A stretch of DNA of 64,000 nucleotides from positions 5,394,001 to 5,458,000 of the forward strand of contig NZ_CP042434.1 in the NCBI RefSeq assembly GCF_007971385.1. The letters run 5' to 3'. A model generated the notes under the pieces. It did not search any database. It was given only the letters and a program-made list of their open reading frames with translations, and was not told the DNA's origin. Both the position numbers and the translations under genes were made by a program. Numbering within the stretch: the first letter of the stretch is position 1; the number at the start of each line of letters is the position of its first letter. The stretch comes from Arachidicoccus ginsenosidivorans (GTDB taxonomy: Bacteria; Bacteroidota; Bacteroidia; Chitinophagales; Chitinophagaceae). Shown one piece after another: positions 20,017 to 27,952 of the stretch.

Positions 20017-21078
20017 TTAGGGAATAGATATACTTAAATCCTTTAACATTTTCATCTGTTTATCGATGGCCGGCTCAAGGACCCATTCATCATTCACCTT
20101 AACTTTTCTTATAGCTACCAAATATTCTATAAAGTCTCTTATAGAATATTTGGATAATAATTGCTTCTCCTTTAGAAACCTATAGATCTTATGGTGTACC
20201 TGCAATGCCAAATGATTAATAAACATCCAACCTTCAAGGGCATGATCATCATGCATATAAGTATAATCATTGCCTAGGATGTTTTTTACACCATCAAACA
20301 GTAGTTCAACTCCACATCTACTTTTGTAATTAATATATACTTCTTCAGCGTCGTCTAACCTGTTTGTAATTATAGCGAAACTACCAAAATTGAGTGACTG
20401 CTCCTTGAACTTAATTTCGTTGTAGTTTTCTGGGTGATTTTTCATTCTTTTAGTATAATCCCTACTTTCGGCCATCATTAATACTTCGTCAATATACAAA
20501 TATATTTTCTTTTTACCGGGAACAGAATAACTATCAAAGCAAATGACCCTATCTTCAAATATAAATTTATTTATAGAGTCTTTCATTTTTTTAAATCTTG
20601 TCTTTTTAATAAGTGTACTGTTTCTTTTTAATGGAATGATGTATTGTAGATTGGCATTTTCAAGTAATTTGATATTAGCTGCAGAGTAGAACCCTTTATC
20701 GGCGATTATAAGTGCGTTCTTGTAGCCACTCTCCTGTAATGCCATAGTGACCATAGTTACATCCTTTAGATTCCCATCAAAAAGACGATAATATGCTGGC
20801 ATATAGTTGTCAGGGCAATAAAAATATAACAGGTTAAATATTGGCTCAAAAGTGCTATCTGTTGTTATTCCATTTTTTACTCTCGTAAGATTATCTGAGT
20901 AAGACACAATTGAGGTTGCATCCATCAAAACTAACGGATCGTCTCCCGAGATCTGTTTCATGTAATCTACAATAGGTTGTCTGTTACGCCCTAAATCTTT
21001 AATAAGAGATGCCATAGTAGTACTATTGGGAGTAATATTAAAGACTTCACTTAAAAAACTCTTATTGTATTTAGACAC
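20017..21078 (-). CDS. IS4/IS1634-like DDE transposase
   Basis: The protein has 353 residues. Catalytic residues are visible: first Asp in VLMDATSIVSYSD near residue 51, second in ALIIADKGFYSAANI near 131, and the IS4 signature Y-x2-R-x3-E-x6-K as YKSRCGVELLFDGVK near 257. This is a near-complete DDE domain. The start used is GTG 21076-21078. Full IS1634-type proteins are longer, and an upstream N-terminal part may lie in another frame, so the copy may be truncated. It has cut the TonB receptor at about 20000. I could not match terminal inverted repeats on both sides. Confidence 0.8.
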   Translation of the reverse strand: MSKYNKSFLSEVFNITPNSTTMASLIKDLGRNRQPIVDYMKQISGDDPLVLMDATSIVSYSDNLTRVKNGITTDSTFEPIFNLLYFYCPDNYMPAYYRLFDGNLKDVTMVTMALQESGYKNALIIADKGFYSAANIKLLENANLQYIIPLKRNSTLIKKTRFKKMKDSINKFIFEDRVICFDSYSVPGKKKIYLYIDEVLMMAESRDYTKRMKNHPENYNEIKFKEQSLNFGSFAIITNRLDDAEEVYINYKSRCGVELLFDGVKNILGNDYTYMHDDHALEGWMFINHLALQVHHKIYRFLKEKQLLSKYSIRDFIEYLVAIRKVKVNDEWVLEPAIDKQMKMLKDLSISIP

Positions 21079-21268
21079 CAGCCATAAAGTTTACCACCAA
21101 ACACCAATAAATGATACCACTCTTCTGAATCATTGATGTGACGTGTGTTCTAGAAGGTGCCAATTTGGCTGTTTGTGGTGAATCTTCAGATGTGCAAATC
21201 CTAGGGTAAAACACGCAACAATGCAGGAAGAACAGGCATTTAGACTAAATGATTGGTTATGCGTGATA

Positions 21269-21322
21269 TCTGGGGTATAAAAAAGTCGATAACCTAGGTT
21301 GTCGACTTTTTTATACCCCAGA
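21269..21322. repeat. 54-nt near-perfect palindrome
   Basis: A 21-base arm (21269-21289) is the exact reverse complement of 21302-21322, and the centre contains the palindrome AACCTAGGTT (21291-21300). Only one T/G pair interrupts full symmetry. It lies between the IS4-like transposase and the start of the group II intron remnant. It may be an intrinsic-terminator-like hairpin, which is the target preferred by group IIC introns, or two abutting ends of an insertion element. Confidence 0.85.
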
Positions 21323-21325
21323 GTG

Positions 21326-22015
21326 GTGCAAATCTATGAGGTAAAAAGCCTTCGTAAGCCCTTGGGAATATGAGTCGAACGCCAAGGGTGTCCCGGGTGA
21401 CTGAGAATCTGAAGTAAGGTGAAGACAAAACGCTGGCCTGACATACGGTTCCTGTATGTCAGGCCACATATCTGGATGAGGAGGCTAATAACTCTAAAGT
21501 CCTACACTTACAAGGAAAGGTATGTGGTAAATGCGGTGGGCATAAGGGTGAAAGAGGTTAATCTTACCGTCGTAAATTTGCAATCCCGCCAGTGTTAGGA
21601 CCGGGAGGTATACTGAGCCGGAGCAATTCCGATGGCAACATCAAAGAGAGATAGCAGAAGCCAGTAGAAGCCCGAAGCGAGCCGGTCAACCATAGATGGT
21701 AACGAAGGGCGGACTCACGGAAGGGACGAAGGTCTGCATCATTAATTAAAGGGGGAGCTATTAAGAAACAACACAAAGAAGTATAATAGAAGAGACCAAA
21801 ATCTTCATCCATTGTGCAAGTAAAATCACCGATGGAGAAGTGCATCGCATCTGGGGAGAATCCTGTAGTTCCCATAACGGATAAGCCCAACCCTGAAGAC
21901 ACTCGATTTATTATGCAGGTTCTGGCAAAAGAGAACTTAAATGTGGCCTTTTAGAATGTTGTCAGCAACAAAAGGTCCACAGAGGTGGACAGAATGACGA
22001 TGGAGCCGTTGTATA
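21326..22015 (+). ncRNA. Group II intron remnant (5' ribozyme part)
   Basis: Downstream of the palindrome the sequence has no coding frame but carries the look of a group II intron domain I-IV region. This includes a run around 21370-21420 with GAGTCGAACGCC and GACTGAGAATCTGAAGTAAG, a strong hairpin (GGCCTGACATACGGTTCCTG / TATGTCAGGCC, about 21434-21464) and CGAAGGGCGGACTCACGG near 21703. The best support is the start of an intron-encoded reverse transcriptase inside it (see next entry). The 3' half, including domains V and VI, is absent: the sequence changes to the IS21-like unit near 22015-22040. Exact ends are not certain. Confidence 0.65.
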
Positions 22016-22035
22016 CTGATTCGCACCTACTGTAG
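21832..22035 (+). pseudogene. Group II intron reverse transcriptase, N-terminal fragment
   Basis: Translation from ATG 21832 gives MEKCIASGENPVVPITDKPN and then MQVLAKENLNVAF, a stop codon (TAG 21952-21954), and NVVSNKRSTEVDRMTMEPL in the same frame. This matches the opening RT-0 region of intron-encoded proteins (x-x-N-L-x-x-A-x-x-x-V-x-x-N-K-G-x-x-G-V-D-x-M-T). The key GAxGVD motif is changed to RSTEVD. The rest of the reverse transcriptase and the maturase domain are gone. Clearly dead; it shows that the surrounding RNA region was a retroelement. Confidence 0.7.
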
Positions 22036-22078
22036 GTGTGAGTAGGCAGGTAACGAACTAATCGCTACCTGCCTACTC
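22024..22078. repeat. Two adjacent palindromes at the downstream edge of the IS21-like unit
   Basis: CACCTACTGTAGGTG (22024-22038) is a perfect 7-bp-arm palindrome. Immediately after it GAGTAGGCAGGTA (22040-22052) is the exact reverse complement of TACCTGCCTACTC (22066-22078). They lie 32 bases beyond the istB stop. Neither orientation is followed by a T-run, so an element end or protein-binding site is as likely as a terminator. Confidence 0.6.
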
Positions 22079-22109
22079 GACATGCCCCAATGTTGAACGA
22101 TCTGAGGAC

Positions 22110-22940
22110 TTATTGCTCAGGTTTGCCTTCGTTATTTTGCACACCATACTCCTTCTGCAGCTGCTCACTTTGGAATCTACGGTAACTTTCGCCTTTAATT
22201 CTTATGATAACTGAATTATGATAGATCCTGTCGAGTATAGCAGAGGTGGTAATAGGGTCTCCTAAAAACTCTGCCCAGTCTGCTTCTTCAACATTGGTGG
22301 TAAAGATCAATGATTTATTATCATTGTAGCGTTGGTCGATGACTTTAAAAAGCAGATGTGCCTCTTTAACTATTTGAAGCTCAAGCCTATCGTTGCCCAT
22401 CTCGTCCACGACCAAAAGCTCAGGATTCGTGTATTTTTTCATTCGCTTCTCCAGGGTTTTTTCGAAAACACCCTGATTCAAATCTAATATAAGATCGCTA
22501 CAGGTGGTATATAAAGTTTTATGTCCATTTTGACAGGCTAACAAAGCCAGGCTTCTGGCGATATGGCTTTTACCTACACCGTTGTTGGTGCTGGTGAGCA
22601 GGATTGATTGATTTTTTTCCAAGAACTGTAAAGAGGCGAGATCCATAATAAGCCTGCGATCAAGATTTGGCTGAAAGTCGAAGTCAAAATCTCCGAGCAA
22701 CTTCAGAGGCTGCGGGAGTTTGCTACCACTAATCAGGTACTCAATTTGTCTTTGTTTCTTGGCTGCAGACTCAGTCTGTATGATGGCCTGAATAAACTCA
22801 AAATACCCCATATTGTTATCGCTATTAGCTTTGTCAACCATCTGTTGATATTGCTCTGCAAGAACTTTAAGTCCAAGGTAACGACAGTTTTCCGTGAACT
22901 GCTCTTTCTGCTGAAGAGTTTTATTTTTTCCTTTATTCAT
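22110..22940 (-). CDS. istB: IstB-like AAA+ ATPase of the ParB/IS21-like unit
   Basis: The protein has 276 residues, the usual IstB length. The Walker A is TNNGVGKSHIARSL near residue 118, a variant of the common GxxGxGKTH. Walker B is ELLVVDEMGND near 172, and a sensor-like LIFTTN follows near 211. IstB proteins resemble DnaC; they assemble on DNA and direct the IstA transposase to its target. The ATG overlaps the transposase stop by 8 bases, so the two are translationally coupled. The last residues (EYGVQNNEGKPEQ) are polar and unremarkable. Confidence 0.92.
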   Translation of the reverse strand: MNKGKNKTLQQKEQFTENCRYLGLKVLAEQYQQMVDKANSDNNMGYFEFIQAIIQTESAAKKQRQIEYLISGSKLPQPLKLLGDFDFDFQPNLDRRLIMDLASLQFLEKNQSILLTSTNNGVGKSHIARSLALLACQNGHKTLYTTCSDLILDLNQGVFEKTLEKRMKKYTNPELLVVDEMGNDRLELQIVKEAHLLFKVIDQRYNDNKSLIFTTNVEEADWAEFLGDPITTSAILDRIYHNSVIIRIKGESYRRFQSEQLQKEYGVQNNEGKPEQ

Positions 22941-24372
22941 TATCGTTGGGTTTAAATGTTAGCTTGATACTGTAACGTGGTTCCGAGTTATTTTCCAAGA
23001 ATCTTTCGATGGCGCCGGATTCAAAAACTTTGTAGCCCGATGCTCGTCTGACAGCCACCAGGATATCTTCTACACGGTAGTTAACTCTTAGGGCTAAAAG
23101 GCGTCTAAGATGATGCCGCCAGGATGTGGGATTGTGGCGCTTGATTTGTTCGATATACTCAGCCATATCCGGAGAAAAACTTTCAAGTCTGTGGATTACA
23201 TCGACGACGGACAGTTCGGGTTTGTTTTGGGAGCGTTTATGATCTCCTACATAGCGTTCCTTACGGCCTTTCTCTGCCAAAGGATGACAGGCTATCTGTT
23301 CCCCTGTTGGAGCATAAACCATCATATGGTCTGCTGTAATGCGAACACAGCAAAGCTCAAACATATATTTTGGAGGTACCACATACTGATAGCTCTCCCA
23401 GTATATACATGATTCCTGATTGACCACCTTATGGGTAATCAGTGCGGTGTCAAAGTGGGCCGTGGGTAATGTTTGTTGATAAGGATGTTCCTCGGTATAT
23501 AGGTCTATAGGCCTTTTCTTTGTGGTGCCATGGATACGGACATCATTTACCTGGGTGAGCCACTCCTGCAGTTGATTCTTTAGATCCTCTCTATCCTTAA
23601 ACTCCCGCCCATTAAGGAAGCTCAGCTCCAGATACCAGAACGGCCGTTCGATTTTGAGGTTTTCCACTGGCCGCCTGGGCGAAATCGTCTTGGGGGTGAA
23701 GCGGTACCAGGTAGCAAACTCCAAATACTTACGGTTAAAGACGGGTCTTCCGGGCTCCCAATGGTCTACGCAGGCCTTCTGATTATCTGCCCTAATCTCA
23801 CGCGGGACACCGTCCATGTAGATAAAGGCTGCTATTAAAGATCGAAAGAGTGTCTGCTGCGTCTTATCGTCCACCACGGCGATGTACTGACGGCGAGAGT
23901 ACCCTAATATGTAACTAAAAAAGGTGACCTTCTCTTTTTTTACGTTTTCTGTAAAACAAATATTGTAATCGGACCAGTCATGCACGGCAAGCTGGCCTGG
24001 ATCCGTCTCAACCATCTTAATCGGCTCTTTGCTTCCCGCGCCACGGAGCGCTCTGACAAGATATCTACAGATGGAAATTCCTCCATCATAGCCTTTTTCT
24101 ACCAAGTGCTCAAATACCCGCTGCGCAGTAATTTTTGGGTGTTTTTCCATCAGTGAGACAACAAAGTCCTTATAAGGATCAAGTTTACTTGCACGATGGG
24201 TTTTTACAGGGATATTTACTTCAGTAGGCTTATCGCGGAGAGCTGTATTGGATTGCAGCATACGGCGTATGCGACTTCGAGAGATACTAAGTTCACGCGA
24301 TATCTTCCGGATAGGCCAGCCATTATTGGCATGGAGCGTAATCACTATATTTTCCAGATACTCATCTATCAT
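22933..24372 (-). CDS. istA: IstA-like DDE transposase of the ParB/IS21-like unit
   Basis: The protein has 479 residues. An N-terminal HTH (WPIRKISRELSISRSRIRRM) and a second helix-rich DNA-binding segment precede the catalytic core. The first Asp is in LAVHDWSDYNI near residue 137, the second in IRADNQKACVD near 197, and the Glu is likely in SPRRPVENLKIERPFWYLE near 237. The C-terminal part has a Mu-transposase beta-barrel-like region (YQYVVPPKYMFELCCVRIT). It is distant from the istA fragment at 263-1024. The start overlaps the ParB-like gene by 11 bases and the end overlaps istB, giving a compact operon. Confidence 0.9.
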   Translation of the reverse strand: MIDEYLENIVITLHANNGWPIRKISRELSISRSRIRRMLQSNTALRDKPTEVNIPVKTHRASKLDPYKDFVVSLMEKHPKITAQRVFEHLVEKGYDGGISICRYLVRALRGAGSKEPIKMVETDPGQLAVHDWSDYNICFTENVKKEKVTFFSYILGYSRRQYIAVVDDKTQQTLFRSLIAAFIYMDGVPREIRADNQKACVDHWEPGRPVFNRKYLEFATWYRFTPKTISPRRPVENLKIERPFWYLELSFLNGREFKDREDLKNQLQEWLTQVNDVRIHGTTKKRPIDLYTEEHPYQQTLPTAHFDTALITHKVVNQESCIYWESYQYVVPPKYMFELCCVRITADHMMVYAPTGEQIACHPLAEKGRKERYVGDHKRSQNKPELSVVDVIHRLESFSPDMAEYIEQIKRHNPTSWRHHLRRLLALRVNYRVEDILVAVRRASGYKVFESGAIERFLENNSEPRYSIKLTFKPNDNE

Positions 24373-25279
24373 GATGCTCTATAGGTTTATGTTTTTGTAA
24401 ATCGGAAATGGTCTTTATTAACTTTTGAATAGCGCCACTTAGCGTAGTCAGCTCTGAGACTGCAATAGCCTTTTCGGTTTCTACCAATCTGTTTATTTGC
24501 TCAGCTCCAAGCTCACAAAGCATAAACTCAATGAATGATAATGCCTCCCTGGTCCCGTTCATAAGTTCATTGCCAAAGTCACTCAGTTCTGGATCATAGT
24601 GTGAACAGGGAAAGGTTGGGGGCTCTTCGGTAAGTGTCAGTTCCGGATGGACTAGCAAATGTTGCTGTTCAGTGCGGTCTGTCGCTTTCAGGTATGCTTC
24701 CACTAGTAGATCACACTGGCGACTGGAGAGTTTCCAGTGTGTGATTACATCTGCTACCTCCATTTGGTTGCCGCGCGGCAACTTTATCAATGCTCTTGCA
24801 TGTGTACTACTGAGCGTATTCATTCTAATTTCAGTAATAAGCGCTTCCGATAGTTTACCGATTAAGGATAGACGGCGGCTTATCCAGCTGCGGCTATAAC
24901 CGGTGAGCTTTGCGAGACTTTTCTGACTGAGGCCATGACTGCTGGCAAGATCGGACAATATCATAGCTTCTTCCCAGATATCCATGGATCGGCCAGCTTG
25001 GTTAAAACTCAATGCTAGGATCTTGGCCTATTGCAAATCGACATCCAGTATATAACACTGAAGCGTATTAAGTGCCATTTCCATGGCAGCATAATAGCGT
25101 TTGAATCCATCAATAATCTGATACCTGCCATTTGCCTGGCGCACAGCCAATGGCTGAAGCTGGCCCTGTTTGGTCATTCGTATCTCAACATCAGTTACCT
25201 GATTAGGCTTGCTAATCCGCAGTCTGGAAAGGGATAAGTCAAAATTATCTATTGATACGTCTTGTAAATGGGCCTTCAT
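24362..25279 (-). pseudogene. ParB/Spo0J-like DNA-binding protein with an in-frame TAG
   Basis: The first 83 codons encode a ParB N-terminal domain (TKQGQLQPLAVRQANGRYQI and DGFKRYYAAMEM). They end at TAG 25028-25030. The same frame then continues as AKILALSFNQAGRSMDIWEE, a normal continuation of ParB proteins, and encodes the KorB/ParB HTH (GLSQKSLAKLTGYSRSWISR near overall residue 120) and a C-terminal helical region to 24362. Thus this is one gene of 305 codons with an amber codon, not two genes. The second half could be translated separately from TTG 25012. ParB-like proteins bind palindromic sites; the repeat array immediately upstream is a candidate target. Confidence 0.75.
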
Positions 25280-25314
25280 TGAGCGTGTATTTTACGCTGG
25301 TAAAAGTAGGGAGG

Positions 25315-25665
25315 TAAAAAAAACTGTACAATCGCGTTCCTCTTTACAATAATGGGCATTTTAGCGGTAATCGTATCTAACATACAGTATATCAATTAGT
25401 TGAATAACTAACGCGTTCCTCTTTACAATTTTTTTGAGGTATTAGATTAGATGCGTATTAAGGGCTGTATATCAGTCAATTGTGTGATAACGCGTTCCTC
25501 TTTACAATTTTTGAACATTGAGCAAACAAATTTTAATATGCTATTTATCAGTCAGTTACGAGGCTAACGCGTTCCTCTTTACAATTTTTTGCCTCTGGAA
25601 GACAAACTTAATATTTTATATATCAACCAGTTAAGGCAGTTAAGGCGCTCCTCTTAATCATTAAG
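25315..25665. repeat. Five-unit repeat/spacer array, period 76-79 bp
   Basis: The core CGCGTTCCTCTTTACAAT is exact at 25333, 25412, 25491 and 25568, with a degraded fifth copy at about 25644, so the spacing is 79, 79, 77 and 76. In units 2-5 a second conserved block (TATATCAGTCAGTTG-like) lies 7-10 bases before the core, making a repeat of about 43 nt with a variable middle. The segments between repeats are 33-37 nt and differ from each other. Units 2-4 contain the perfect palindrome AACGCGTT. The array lies between the zinc-finger gene, whose 3' end overlaps unit 5, and the ParB-like gene. No cas gene is near. Confidence 0.9.
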
Positions 25666-26063
25666 TCCATATTGACCAATGATACCGTTTGGCTCCCATC
25701 GTCCCGGGCTTGGAGCACCAGGGACGATTTTTTGATGACGGCGGAGGCTATCTTTTCTTTATGTTTTACGTTACGGGCCTTTTGTTGGGCTCGGTTGCGG
25801 CTGACGTACGCAGGATGCTGTTCTCTGTATTGTTTTTGGTACTGGTCTGCATGACGATCCTTCCGCCAGCCTTCTCGTTGCTCTTTGCACTTCTCTTGGT
25901 AAGCCGCATCCGTTGCATACTTACTGTGCTTCCAGTTACGCATACGTGCCTTTTGACAATCGTGGTCAGAACAGTAATGCTGTTCACTTTTTAAACGGGG
26001 ATTACGGGCGGCAGATTTACCGCATTGCTGACAGATAAAGGATTTGATCATGACTACAGCCAT
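25623..26063 (-). CDS. Small Cys4 zinc-finger-like protein of the ParB/IS21-like unit
   Basis: The protein has 146 residues. The N-terminus has a C-x2-C...C-x4-C pattern (FICQQCGKS near 9, HYCSDHDCQKARMRNW near 28), a likely zinc site. After it comes a basic region rich in aromatic and Arg/Lys residues with a W-x-x-D-x-x-x-x-Q-Y...EQHPAYVSRNR pattern. I recall proteins of this general form (C-Q-x-A-R-x-R-x-W after the finger, then repeated R-W/H-P-x-Y motifs) encoded near IS21-like genes, but no function. The gene is first in the operon, with a perfect hairpin just before ATG 26061-26063. Its last codons overlap the fifth repeat unit. Confidence 0.7.
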   Translation of the reverse strand: MAVVMIKSFICQQCGKSAARNPRLKSEQHYCSDHDCQKARMRNWKHSKYATDAAYQEKCKEQREGWRKDRHADQYQKQYREQHPAYVSRNRAQQKARNVKHKEKIASAVIKKSSLVLQARDDGSQTVSLVNMDLMIKRSALTALTG

Positions 26064-26084
26064 TAGTGACCTGTAAGGTCACTA
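26064..26084. promoter_or_regulatory. Perfect hairpin/operator next to the zinc-finger start codon
   Basis: TAGTGACC-TGTAA-GGTCACTA is an exact 8-bp-arm palindrome that ends at the base before the ATG of the zinc-finger gene. It would cover the ribosome-binding region in the mRNA or serve as an operator on DNA, so it could shut off the first gene of the operon. Confidence 0.6.
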
Positions 26085-26283
26085 AATTTTCTTTTACCAT
26101 GAAAGCTAATTGAGTTATTTGTAAGGTTATGGCAATCAATACACTTTGAATATATAATCGAAATGGCTTGATCATTTTAGCAATACTATTAGCAGGTCAA
26201 TCAATCATACTGCCATTTTGACCACTGAAAACAAGAATGTCATCAATTGACCAAAATCAGGTGGTATTGTTTTTTGGTGGTAG

Positions 26284-26502
26284 GTGGTATCGTTCTTAAC
26301 CGCTGTTAAAACCGAAACAAAAGCCTATCAGCAAATACCGCAAATCTTGTCTTTTGTAAATGAACACGGCGCGGATAAGATGAAGCAGGAAATTGAAAGT
26401 AATTACAAACAGATAAAATCAGACATCCTGAATATTGTTATAAGCGAAATGGATCGGATAAAGAATGACCCTAACTTACGGCATTTGGTGCAGCAGGGAT
26501 AA
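26284..26502 (+). pseudogene. 3' fragment of an unknown gene
   Basis: A frame of 72 codons (from GTG) encodes a helical, charged sequence (TETKAYQQIPQILSFVNEHG ... MDRIKNDPNLRHLVQQG) with good coding character. It has no upstream start region of its own: immediately before it lie repeats GGTGGTATTG and GGTGGTATCG, near the presumed outer edge of the IS21-like unit. It is best read as the tail of a gene cut by that insertion. I do not recognise the family. Confidence 0.45.
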
Positions 26503-26597
26503 TATGTATAAAAAATGCAGTAATTCGATTCGAAGTAAACTGTCTATATCTGAATTCAACTAATAAAACGCTATGAACGAAAGAGTCAAATCTTCTA

Positions 26598-26985
26598 TTA
26601 ATAATCAGCGGTGTAATCATAATGACTATGGAAAATGTGTGCTTTTATCCACGAGTTAATGGCATAAGCTACTCCTGTACACAAAAATCCCAAGGCAGAT
26701 CCGGCTGCCACATCAGGAACGCAATGCCGGTTATTGTAAACCCGTAATACACCAATGAAAGTGGCTACGGCATAGCCTGCAAAATCAATCCAGGGCTATT
26801 TGTATCCATATTCAATACGCAACCATTCGGCAGCCGAAAAAGCCGTGACGGTATGTCCGGAAGGAAAAGAATTATACGCCGAACCATCCGGGCGCAATTC
26901 GTGCGTAAGTGGCTTTAGGCTCCTTACTACCCCTATCATAATAATGGAAGAAATGCCGTAAACGATTTTTTTTATTGGTGTTCAT
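26598..26985 (-). pseudogene. PAP2-type phosphatase fragment (nonsense and frameshift)
   Basis: Reading the minus strand gives KPLTHELRPDGSAYNSFPSG followed by HTVTAFSAAEWLRIEYGYK, a TAG stop, then PWIDFAGYAVATFIGVLRVY and NNRHCVPDVAAGSALGFL, ending at TAA 26598-26600. PSGHT and the RVYNNRH...DV block are the second and third PAP2 motifs. The N-terminus is missing; a shifted MNTNKKN-like start lies near 26985. It is distinct from the intact PAP2 gene at 2345. Confidence 0.7.
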
Positions 26986-27055
26986 GAATGTTTCGCATTT
27001 CGTACAAATCCATTGCACAAAGCACAAATGGTAAAAGATAATTTTTCCAACCGCA

Positions 27056-27952
27056 CTACTGCAAAGACTTTTCTAAATTATCATACAAAAACGTAAAGTC
27101 TGATTCCTTTATCTTCTGATTACTTACCCTTGAACCTTCCAAGACCATACTCGACATTTCGCCCAAAGCTAACCTAACCAGAAAAGAAGGCGCATTGGGT
27201 AAAATGCTATTTTTATCGATTGATTTAGACAATTTTTGAGCAAATTCATTCATCGTAATCTGCTCGGAAGAAACGGCATTAAAAACACCTTTAATCACTT
27301 CATTTTCTAACGCAAAGGCATACAATCTGACTAAATCCCTAACATCAATCCAAGGTAAATATTGTTTGCCATTTCCGACCGCTGGATTAATGCCTTTACT
27401 TGCCAGCGACGTCATTTTTTGATATATACCGCTATCTTTCCCCAATACTACGCCTTGTCGTAAAATTACAAGCCGACAACCTATGTTTTCAAACTGCCGA
27501 GCCGTATCTTCCCATTTTTGGCTTACGGAAGCCAAAAAGTCATTCCCGGATTTTGATTCTTCGGTAAAAATTTGGTCGGTAGTAACTGCACCATAATACC
27601 CTGTTGCAGAAGCAGAAATGAAACTCTTTATCGGATAATGATCTTTGGAAACATAGTCATATAGCAAATTAATAGAATCAACCCGACTGTTTACAATCTC
27701 TTTTTTTCGTTTTTCTATCCATCGTTTAACGCCAATATTTGCACCGGTTAAGTTGATAATGGTATCTACATTTTCAAATGCCTTATCATCAATAAATCCT
27801 TTTTCGACATCCCATTGAAAGTACTTTACATTTGGCGTGTCTTTCAATCTTCTTCTTGTCAATACAGAAAGTTCATATCCGTTTTCCGTTAAGTAGGAAA
27901 TTAAATGTTTCCCGATAAATCCGGTGCTGCCTGCCAATAGTATTTTTTTCAT
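27056..27952 (-). CDS. NAD-dependent epimerase/SDR, TIGR01777 (YfcH-like) family
   Basis: The protein has 298 residues. The Rossmann glycine motif is GSTGFIGKHLISYL at residue 8, followed by INLTGANIGVKRWIEKRKKE, a family signature, and SASATGYYG near 112, which holds the YxxxK-region Tyr. The C-terminal part has the short family domain (GEMSSMVLEGSRVSNQKIKE). The reaction is not known for this family. It is the last gene of the island operon and overlaps the idi stop by 4 bases. Confidence 0.88.
   Translation of the reverse strand: MKKILLAGSTGFIGKHLISYLTENGYELSVLTRRRLKDTPNVKYFQWDVEKGFIDDKAFENVDTIINLTGANIGVKRWIEKRKKEIVNSRVDSINLLYDYVSKDHYPIKSFISASATGYYGAVTTDQIFTEESKSGNDFLASVSQKWEDTARQFENIGCRLVILRQGVVLGKDSGIYQKMTSLASKGINPAVGNGKQYLPWIDVRDLVRLYAFALENEVIKGVFNAVSSEQITMNEFAQKLSKSIDKNSILPNAPSFLVRLALGEMSSMVLEGSRVSNQKIKESDFTFLYDNLEKSLQ

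Noticed and set aside
21564..21902. 112-codon minus-strand open frame across the intron region
   Set aside because: It is antisense to the ribozyme-like RNA and the reverse-transcriptase start. Long frames are common by chance in such GC-richer structured RNA.
24362..25279. Two separate ParB-type genes
   Set aside because: Both parts are in the same frame and separated only by one TAG codon, with ParB-like sequence running through it. One interrupted gene is simpler.
25315..25665. CRISPR array call for the repeat/spacer region
   Set aside because: Repeats are not uniform along their full length (variable middle, degraded first and last units), only five exist, no cas gene is near, and one unit lies inside a coding sequence.
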